64,000 nt of DNA. Origin: CAZFLD01 sp964519835. GTDB lineage: Bacteria > Spirochaetota > Spirochaetia > DSM-27196 > CAZFLD01. The stretch's first letter is position 1; every line of letters begins with the position of its first letter. Under the pieces are notes generated by a model that was not told the DNA's origin, made no database searches, and saw nothing but the letters and a program-made list of their open reading frames with translations. The position numbers were made by a program, and so were the translations under genes. Shown one piece after another: positions 58,063 through 64,000 of this stretch. The DNA is taken from positions 1 to 64,000 of the forward strand of contig CAZFLD010000005.1 in NCBI GenBank assembly GCA_964519835.1. Reading direction: 5' to 3'.

Positions 58063-59430
58063 ATGACAACCATTCTAAACATTTTAATCGGCCTTATCGG
58101 GCTGGGAATCGTTGTGTTTTTCCACGAGATGGGGCACATGATCGCAGCCAAACGAGTCGGGATCGAAGTCCAGGCATTCTCCCTCGGTTGGGGCAAGAAA
58201 CTGATGTCCAAGCAAATCGGGTCTACCGAGTACCGAATCAGTGTCTTTCCCATCGGCGGATACGTAAAAATGAAGGGTGAGCACGCTCTTCTGCAGGCGT
58301 GGGAGAAAAAGACCGAGACGATAGAAAAGGAGCCGGGATCGTTTTTTGCCGCTTCGTGGTGGCGCCGGACAATCGTCTCGGTGGCCGGACCGATGACAAA
58401 CTTGTTGCTCTCGATCCTGATCCTGGGTTTTGTCTACACGCTGGGCAACACCATCGAAACATTTGAGCCACGAATCGTTCCCGCCGAAGACTTGTCGGAG
58501 CAACTAAACATCGCCGCGGCGCCGGCGATTGAGGCGGGCCTCCAAAGCGGTGATCGTATAGTCTCCATCGACGGCGAGGAAGTCCGGCACTACCGTGATA
58601 TCCAGCAGCAAGTCGCCGTGTCCGCCGGCGAGACAATCGAGGTGGTCTACGAGCGCGACGGCACCGTGAGGACAACCACCATGGATGTCGCCCTCGATAC
58701 CGGGACCGGAGCCGGCGTAGTGGGGATATATCCGCTTATTGAGCCGGTTATCGAGCACGTGGAGCCCAACTCGCCCGCCGACCGCGCCGGTATTATGCCC
58801 GGTGACCGGATTGTCGCCATTGCCGGCAGAGAGGTTGAAAACTCCATTCAAGTATCCAGGGCAATCGCGGAGAATCCCGCCCGTGTCGAAGTAGTGTTGG
58901 ATCGCAACGGCTCCCGTCGGGAGCTTGTTTTGGAGCCGGACCTCGTGGAATCGCAGCCGCGCATCGGCGTACGATTCGGCGGGGCAATCCGCGTGACCGA
59001 ACGGCTTCCGATCCCGCAGGCGGCCGGTCGCGCAGTCTCCGAGACGTTCCGCAATTTTGCCCTAACAATCAGAAGCATCCAGCTCTTGTTCCGTGGGGTA
59101 GATGCCACCCAAGCCCTGTCTGGGCCGATCCGTATCACCGTCTTGGTAGGTGAGGTCGCAACCCAGGGATTTAGCCTTGGTTTCGGCGCCGGGCTTTCCG
59201 CGTTCTTCTCGTTTGTCGCGCTTATCAGTGTTGCGCTCGCCTTTATGAATCTGCTTCCGATCCCGGTCCTCGACGGTGGTCAAATCCTGATGTTTCTTGT
59301 TGAAGCCGTAACACGCAAGCCACCGAAGCCACGTGTCGTGTACTATTATCAGGTGATTGGCTCGATTCTGGTATTTGCCCTGCTGGCGTTTGCGGTTTTT
59401 AGCGACGTACTCTTTTTTGTGAGGCGATAA
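58063..59430 (+). CDS. rseP: RIP metalloprotease RseP (site-2 protease)
   Basis: This inner-membrane zinc protease cleaves within membrane segments, typically of anti-sigma factors or leftover signal peptides. The 455 residues have HEMGH (21-25) in the first helix, two PDZ domains (about 150-205 and 225-290), and the second active-site motif NLLPIPVLDGGQI in a C-terminal helix. ATG start; no clear ribosome site, so translation may be coupled to cdsA. Confidence 0.95.
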   Translation: MTTILNILIGLIGLGIVVFFHEMGHMIAAKRVGIEVQAFSLGWGKKLMSKQIGSTEYRISVFPIGGYVKMKGEHALLQAWEKKTETIEKEPGSFFAASWWRRTIVSVAGPMTNLLLSILILGFVYTLGNTIETFEPRIVPAEDLSEQLNIAAAPAIEAGLQSGDRIVSIDGEEVRHYRDIQQQVAVSAGETIEVVYERDGTVRTTTMDVALDTGTGAGVVGIYPLIEPVIEHVEPNSPADRAGIMPGDRIVAIAGREVENSIQVSRAIAENPARVEVVLDRNGSRRELVLEPDLVESQPRIGVRFGGAIRVTERLPIPQAAGRAVSETFRNFALTIRSIQLLFRGVDATQALSGPIRITVLVGEVATQGFSLGFGAGLSAFFSFVALISVALAFMNLLPIPVLDGGQILMFLVEAVTRKPPKPRVVYYYQVIGSILVFALLAFAVFSDVLFFVRR

Positions 59431-59433
59431 CGT

Positions 59434-61518
59434 ATGCGGCTCAAGAATGATCTTTTTTGCCTAGCACTCTGCCTCATTCCTGCGGTGCTCCCAGCCGATA
59501 GTGTAACTGTAAATCGTTCCCACACGGGTAGCGTCACCGTCATCGAGCACAGAGGCACGGAGATCATCGCAACCGGGGCGTCCGACGGCAAAGTCATGGT
59601 CCGACGCGGCTCCGACTACGTCCTTGCCGCCGGGCTGCAAGTCTCTCATCTACCAATACGACTGATCGCGATCCACCCTACTCTGCCACGGCTGGCAATC
59701 GTCTCCTCAGATAAAGCCGGACAATACCTGCTCCATCTCTGGGATTGGACCGCGCGAACAGAGATCACTCGTCGCCGTCTGTCAGACATGCCGTTCTTCG
59801 TTCGGTTCTCCGACAGGGGAAGCTATTTTTTCTACGGATTGCCGTCGTTCAAGAGCCTCACGTTCCTAAGCTCAGAAAGCGGCAATGAGGTTCCGTACCT
59901 CCCCAACGGGTTCGGATTTGTTTCTTTTGCAGTTACTTCCGCCGACGAAACGCGCCTAGTCACCTACACGCCCGGCAACGGTCGTATCGCATACTGGGAC
60001 CTGCCGAACAATCGGCGCCTGCCCCAGGTACAAGACGACATTCAGTCGGAACGGAATCTGCGCAGCCTTCAGGCTCTCGGCCGGGCGTTTTTTGCAGGTA
60101 TCCGCGACGACGAGATCATCGTTGTCGACAACTTTACCGGTCGTATTGTTGCCCGGATCGAGCAAGAAGGCATTGTTAGTCTCTCCTCGCGCGCATCCCC
60201 GGACGGGTCCAATGAGTACCAGTTGGCGGCTTTTATGCAAACTGAGGACGGCCCGACCTTTGAGACCTTTACGTTCAACGGCAGTTCTTTGCGCTCGACC
60301 TATTTCTCCACCCGCTACATCGAAGCCGACACAACCGCCATGGCATACAGCGGGCTCCACGCCGTCTCCGGCAATAGAGACGGAGAGTTACGCCTCTTCC
60401 GAAGCACGGCAGGCCGCCCACAAACCCTCGAGTCGGCTCCCATCGAGCCTGCGCGCTCCATCGCCTTTTCCCGCGATCGGATGTTTGTGACCTTCGATGA
60501 TACTCTAAGGACGATTACCAGCGATCTATTCTTTCCTCGTCCGGCCGGCCCGCCGGAGGTTGCAGGCGTTACCATAAGCGACCGTCGCCTTGTTGGTTTC
60601 GACAACCCCCGCATCCAACCGCTGGACGCAACTTCTCTGTTGGTCTGGTCGACGAGTCCTGAAACCTCCGTGCTCGCAAAGATCAGCTCGATCTCTCGAG
60701 CCGCGTTCGATCGCGAGGAGATCAATCTACCCAACCTAATCTCCGTTACCACGAGCGAAGACGCTGTGGCGCTTGTAGACGCCGCCGGTAGATTGCGGAT
60801 TGTAGACTCGGATGACTACGAAACCTTATTTGCTTACCGTTCACCCGGACTCCTTACGGCACTGGACACCAACTATTTTGGCATTGCAGTAGGCAAAAAC
60901 GCGTCCGGGAGGTTTGATTCGGCATTGTTTACCCTCAATACCGAAACGGGGCAGACTGTCCCCATCGCTACGGAGGCCTTTATGGTCGTCTCCTTTGCTT
61001 TCGACAAAAGGGGCCGTAGCCTATATTCTCTGGGTCTCAGTCGGGAAAACGGGTCGGTAGAAACGGTGCTGAGCGTTCACTTCGGCCGCGACCTCGAACA
61101 CAGTCGCTTGATATTCCGGTTTCCCGGCGAGCTGTCGGTCGGCACGCTCCATCTCGATGAGGACAGCGACCTCCTGTACACCACCATCAATCAGCGGACC
61201 GTAAGCGTCTGGGACGGCGCCGAGCTGCGCGACTTTGTGCCGGCACAACACCGCCCGATCGAGCTTGCCGCCCAGGAGGGAATTCTCTACTCGCGCAACG
61301 CCGACGGTACCATTAGTGCATGGCTGACCGAATCCGGTGAACACTTTATGGATCTCTACTTTTTTGAAGGTGACGAATGGATCGCGCTGTCGCCAAGCGG
61401 GTACTTTTTGGAAAGCGAACCAGGGATAGCCGACGAACACTTGAGTTTTGTTCCCTCGGGCCGCCGTACGCTTGATGACTATCGACTGGAACTGCCGCTC
61501 CTCAATCAGGCGCGATAA
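59434..61518 (+). CDS. secreted WD40-like beta-propeller protein
   Basis: This 694-residue protein follows rseP by three bases and has a signal peptide (LFCLALCLIPAVLPAD). Repeats like WD40/quinoprotein propeller blades run through it (GSVTVIEHRGTEIIATGASD then GKVMVRR, GRIAYWDLPNNRRL, QRTVSVWDGAELRDFV, DGTISAWLTESGEHF). Blades are irregular, and two propellers of six or seven blades are possible from the length. It is probably periplasmic. A link to the rseP pathway is suggested by position only. Confidence 0.75.
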   Translation: MRLKNDLFCLALCLIPAVLPADSVTVNRSHTGSVTVIEHRGTEIIATGASDGKVMVRRGSDYVLAAGLQVSHLPIRLIAIHPTLPRLAIVSSDKAGQYLLHLWDWTARTEITRRRLSDMPFFVRFSDRGSYFFYGLPSFKSLTFLSSESGNEVPYLPNGFGFVSFAVTSADETRLVTYTPGNGRIAYWDLPNNRRLPQVQDDIQSERNLRSLQALGRAFFAGIRDDEIIVVDNFTGRIVARIEQEGIVSLSSRASPDGSNEYQLAAFMQTEDGPTFETFTFNGSSLRSTYFSTRYIEADTTAMAYSGLHAVSGNRDGELRLFRSTAGRPQTLESAPIEPARSIAFSRDRMFVTFDDTLRTITSDLFFPRPAGPPEVAGVTISDRRLVGFDNPRIQPLDATSLLVWSTSPETSVLAKISSISRAAFDREEINLPNLISVTTSEDAVALVDAAGRLRIVDSDDYETLFAYRSPGLLTALDTNYFGIAVGKNASGRFDSALFTLNTETGQTVPIATEAFMVVSFAFDKRGRSLYSLGLSRENGSVETVLSVHFGRDLEHSRLIFRFPGELSVGTLHLDEDSDLLYTTINQRTVSVWDGAELRDFVPAQHRPIELAAQEGILYSRNADGTISAWLTESGEHFMDLYFFEGDEWIALSPSGYFLESEPGIADEHLSFVPSGRRTLDDYRLELPLLNQAR

Positions 61519-61580
61519 GCGGCCAAGGTTGGACGCTTCGCCCGTTTGACGTAACTACGCGATTATGCAGCCGCGTGGCG

Positions 61581-61865
61581 CTAAGAAGGGTTGCGGCCTA
61601 TTCGTTCCACGGCTTTCTCTACCGCGTCCCGAATCTCTTCCTTGGTCTGTTTATCAAGGGCATCGGCATACAAACGGCCGAGGAGATTGGCGCGATACAT
61701 CGGTCTGACAAGGTTCAGCGCAAACGCCGCCATGTCGATTACATTGTCCTCCTTGTGGAGGCGTGGGTCGTCGACCTTATCCAGACGCCGCTCGAGCTCT
61801 TCGAGAACAAGTCGCTCGGCCTCGTTTGTAAGGACTTGAAAATCGTATCGTTTGTTAATACTCAC
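61581..61865 (-). CDS. ComFB family protein
   Basis: The 94-residue protein fits the late competence ComFB family: VLTNEAERLVLEELERRLD, DNVIDMAAFALNLVRPMY and a C-terminal helix. It lacks the Cys pairs seen in the Bacillus-type members. ComFB-like proteins bind second messengers in some cyanobacteria and occur near motility or pilus genes; no role can be stated here. The GTG start follows a G-rich stretch, and the gene lies 18 bases after dnaB. The 62 bases to the propeller gene hold nothing I can support. Confidence 0.8.
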   Translation of the reverse strand: MSINKRYDFQVLTNEAERLVLEELERRLDKVDDPRLHKEDNVIDMAAFALNLVRPMYRANLLGRLYADALDKQTKEEIRDAVEKAVERIGRNPS

Positions 61866-61883
61866 CGTGCTACCCCCCCTGCA

Positions 61884-63233
61884 CTAATCGTAGCCCCTTT
61901 CGAGCGCCTCAAACTTGGTGTACTCCTCGATAAAGGCGATTGTAATCGTACCAACAGGACCGTTTCTTTGCTTGGCGATTATGAGCTCGGTCTCCGCTTG
62001 CGGGCTCGCGTCCGCTTCCCGGCGCCCGGTCGCGCGATTGCGGTGCAAAAGGAGCACCACGTCGGCATCTTGCTCGATGGAGCCCGACTCCCGGATGTTG
62101 GCAAGCGTTGGTTGTTTGCCTTCGGCATCGCGACTTACCTGGGAAAGCGCCACGATGGGAATTTGTAACTCTCGAGCCATGGCCTTGAGGGAGCGGGATA
62201 TTTCAGCAATCTGTTCGTGGCGCGGAGCCGAGGTGTCCTCGGCGCCGACAAGCGTGATGTAATCCACAAAGATGATCTTCACACCGGAACGCGAAACCAT
62301 TCGACGCGCGATAGCGCGAAGGTCAAGAAGTTTGAGACTTGGCGTGTCGCTAATGTACAGGGGCGCATCGTAGATTTGTGAGGCCGCCTCCATAAGGCTC
62401 GCAAGGTCTGCCGGACGAAGGTTTCCAGTCCGAATCTTCTGTGACGGAGTCCTCGACTCCATGGCGAGAAGGCGCTGCATGATCGCTTGGTCGGACATCT
62501 CCAGGCTAAAGAACCCAACGGGGACCTGCTTGTGGACGGACATGTTTGCCGCCATGGTTAGGGCCAATGCCGTTTTCCCCATGCCGGGCCGGGCTCCCAC
62601 GACTACGAAGTCAGAATCCTGAAAACCGGAAAGCATACGATCGAGCTCGGCAAAGCCGCTTGGCACGCCGGTGTAGTCATCGTGGCTGTTATGGAGTCGT
62701 TCGATTGCCCGAACGGTCTGCGTAACAACCTTCTTAATGTCCTTGATAGCGTCTTCCGCGTGCTCCTCGCCAATCTCGAATATCCGCTTCTCGGCCTCGT
62801 CGACGATCACGCGCACCTCTTGAGACTCGTCTTGGGCGTCGGCGGTTATTTCTGCGGCGATGCGCAGCAGCCGCCTCCGAATGCTCGCTTCGCGAACTAT
62901 TCGCGCGTAATATTCGACGTTGGCACTGGTCGGAACGGCGGATGTGAGCTGGGATATATAGCCCGGTCCACCACATGCATGGAGGTTTCCAGAGGCGCGG
63001 AGCTCGTCCGTAAGGGTGATAAGGTCGATAGCCTCCCCGCGATCATAGAGCTTTATAATCGATTCGAAGACCTTCCTGTGAGCCGCGCGATAGAAGTCCT
63101 TCTCGCGGATAATTGGAATAACACGCTCGAGCGCCTCACCATCGAGGAGTACCGACCCGAGGGTCGCTTGCTCCGCCTCGTTATTGTGAGGCGGTACGCG
63201 GTCTTTTAGCTGCGCGCGCAGCGTGTCCGCCAT
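61884..63233 (-). CDS. dnaB: replicative DNA helicase DnaB
   Basis: DnaB unwinds DNA at the replication fork. The 449 residues start with the N-terminal helical domain (PPHNNEAEQATLGSVLLDGE), then a RecA-like domain with Walker A GARPGMGKTALALTMA (about 215-230), Walker B IIFVDYITL, ALSQVSRDAEGKQPTLANIR and the arginine-finger region. No intein is present. It lies 12 bases after rplI, a common bacterial order. Confidence 0.97.
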   Translation of the reverse strand: MADTLRAQLKDRVPPHNNEAEQATLGSVLLDGEALERVIPIIREKDFYRAAHRKVFESIIKLYDRGEAIDLITLTDELRASGNLHACGGPGYISQLTSAVPTSANVEYYARIVREASIRRRLLRIAAEITADAQDESQEVRVIVDEAEKRIFEIGEEHAEDAIKDIKKVVTQTVRAIERLHNSHDDYTGVPSGFAELDRMLSGFQDSDFVVVGARPGMGKTALALTMAANMSVHKQVPVGFFSLEMSDQAIMQRLLAMESRTPSQKIRTGNLRPADLASLMEAASQIYDAPLYISDTPSLKLLDLRAIARRMVSRSGVKIIFVDYITLVGAEDTSAPRHEQIAEISRSLKAMARELQIPIVALSQVSRDAEGKQPTLANIRESGSIEQDADVVLLLHRNRATGRREADASPQAETELIIAKQRNGPVGTITIAFIEEYTKFEALERGYD

Positions 63234-63245
63234 GCGCCTACGTTC

Positions 63246-63971
63246 CTATTCCGCCGGCGTCTGTCGGGAGTTCTCTTCTTCAGCGTGGTCCGTGTCGGCG
63301 TCGTCCTCTGTTTGCGTGGCTTGAGCTTCTTCCTCTGTTTCTGCCAAGGCGCCCGCCTGCTCCGGCATGGCGCTCTCCGGGACCTCAGACGGCTCCGCGG
63401 CTTCCGTTCTATCCGGCGTGGTCGTCTGCTCCTCGGGCCGGTCTTCCTCGACCTTGGTATCCGCCGTGGCGGCCTGAGTCGCTTTTGCACCGCCGGCCTG
63501 AGTGTCACCGGAGCGCCCCTGCACATCCTGGCCGACGACATTTACACGAAGCGAAGCAACCTCGCCGCCGTAAAGGCCGACCTTGACCGTTGTTGGACCG
63601 GTTGCCTTGATTGTGTTCTCCAGAATGTCGATGCGTTTCCGCTCGACGGACACGCCGATCTTTTCGAGCTCGTCGGCGATTTTCGCGGCCGTTACCGAGC
63701 CATACAATCGCCCATTTGCGCCGGCAGGCATGTGTACCTGCAACTCGTCGCTCTCGAGTCGTTCTTTGAGGCTCAGGGCAGCCTTTCGCTTCTCTTCCTT
63801 GCGTTGGCTAATCTCTTCTCGACGCGTCTCCAGCATCGCCAATGACGCCTCGTCATATCGCATGACCAGCTTACGCGGCATAAGGAAGTTGCGGGCATAT
63901 CCCGGCGCTACATCCTTGATGTCCCCTTCTTCCCCGAGGTTGGGAATGTCCTGATTAAGGATGACCTTCAT
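63246..63971 (-). CDS. rplI: 50S ribosomal protein L9 with long acidic C-terminal extension
   Basis: L9 begins KVILNQDIPNLGEEGDIKDVAPGYARNFL and runs through the normal two-domain fold to about residue 147 (VKVGLYGGEVASLRVNVVG). A further 95 residues follow, rich in Glu, Asp, Ala, Thr and Pro, where the family usually ends near 150. GGAG precedes the ATG. dnaB follows; the window ends 29 bases upstream, perhaps just after rpsR. The tail has no similarity I recognise and is probably disordered. Confidence 0.95.
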   Translation of the reverse strand: MKVILNQDIPNLGEEGDIKDVAPGYARNFLMPRKLVMRYDEASLAMLETRREEISQRKEEKRKAALSLKERLESDELQVHMPAGANGRLYGSVTAAKIADELEKIGVSVERKRIDILENTIKATGPTTVKVGLYGGEVASLRVNVVGQDVQGRSGDTQAGGAKATQAATADTKVEEDRPEEQTTTPDRTEAAEPSEVPESAMPEQAGALAETEEEAQATQTEDDADTDHAEEENSRQTPAE

Positions 63972-64000
63972 TGTATTTCTCCTTTACCCTTTCCCGAATC

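Overview
The window reads as chromosomal DNA of a free-living, moderately GC-rich spirochaete (Spirochaetales/Spirochaetaceae-like). The evidence is the combination of a SpiroCoCo-type giant coiled-coil protein, a FapA protein with a Jag-N-like start, a DUF115/MptE-like protein behind an FtsI with a PASTA domain, a LolCDE/LolA-like/outer-membrane-protein cluster, an ExbB-ExbD-TonB operon with a TPR protein, and the order rpsB-tsf-frr-uppS-cdsA-rseP. This is inference from gene content; no database was searched. I see no prophage, insertion sequence or CRISPR array, and one tRNA gene (Arg, CCG).

Layout. (1) 0.06-6.2 kb: a LysM/M23 peptidase diverges from lepB-ftsI-DUF115, which ends in a strong intrinsic terminator. 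(2) 6.2-12.1 kb, minus: a packed operon of fapA, a small charged protein, a membrane-anchored coiled-coil protein with an HTH-like tail, an Hsp70 substrate-binding domain without an ATPase domain, a J-domain/HEAT-repeat protein and a CheA-like kinase. (3) 12.2-16.2 kb, minus: grpE-dnaK-dnaJ with a good sigma-70-type promoter and no visible CIRCE. (4) 16.4-24.1 kb, plus: a lipoprotein-sorting-type ABC transporter, a LolA-like protein, an outer-membrane protein and a lipoprotein. (5) 24.1-41.9 kb, minus: a long co-directional run from ptsI through der, a MerR-like regulator, an NlpC/P60-like secreted protein, a TPR protein, an outer-membrane protein and exbB-exbD-tonB to a HAD hydrolase and SpiroCoCo. 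(6) 42-46 kb: a GerMN-domain protein, tlyA, a YmdB-type phosphoesterase and rny. (7) 46.1-53.9 kb: smaller units (secreted protein, DUF2007, kbl, DUF456, two membrane proteins resembling an ECF-type transporter, ldh, a small membrane protein, coaX, tRNA-Arg, DUF4321, maf). (8) 54-61.5 kb, plus: rpsB, tsf, frr, uppS, cdsA, rseP and a secreted beta-propeller protein. (9) 61.6-64 kb, minus: rplI, dnaB and a ComFB-like gene.

The best candidates for something undescribed are the NBD-less Hsp70 substrate-binding protein coupled to a J-domain/HEAT protein and a CheA-like kinase (6.2-9.3 kb), an EF-hand-like insertion in a LolC/E-type permease that shares an acidic-FF motif with the outer-membrane protein of the same operon, and two genes (ptsI and the DUF4321 gene) whose near-consensus promoters sit so close to the start codon that their mRNAs should be leaderless.
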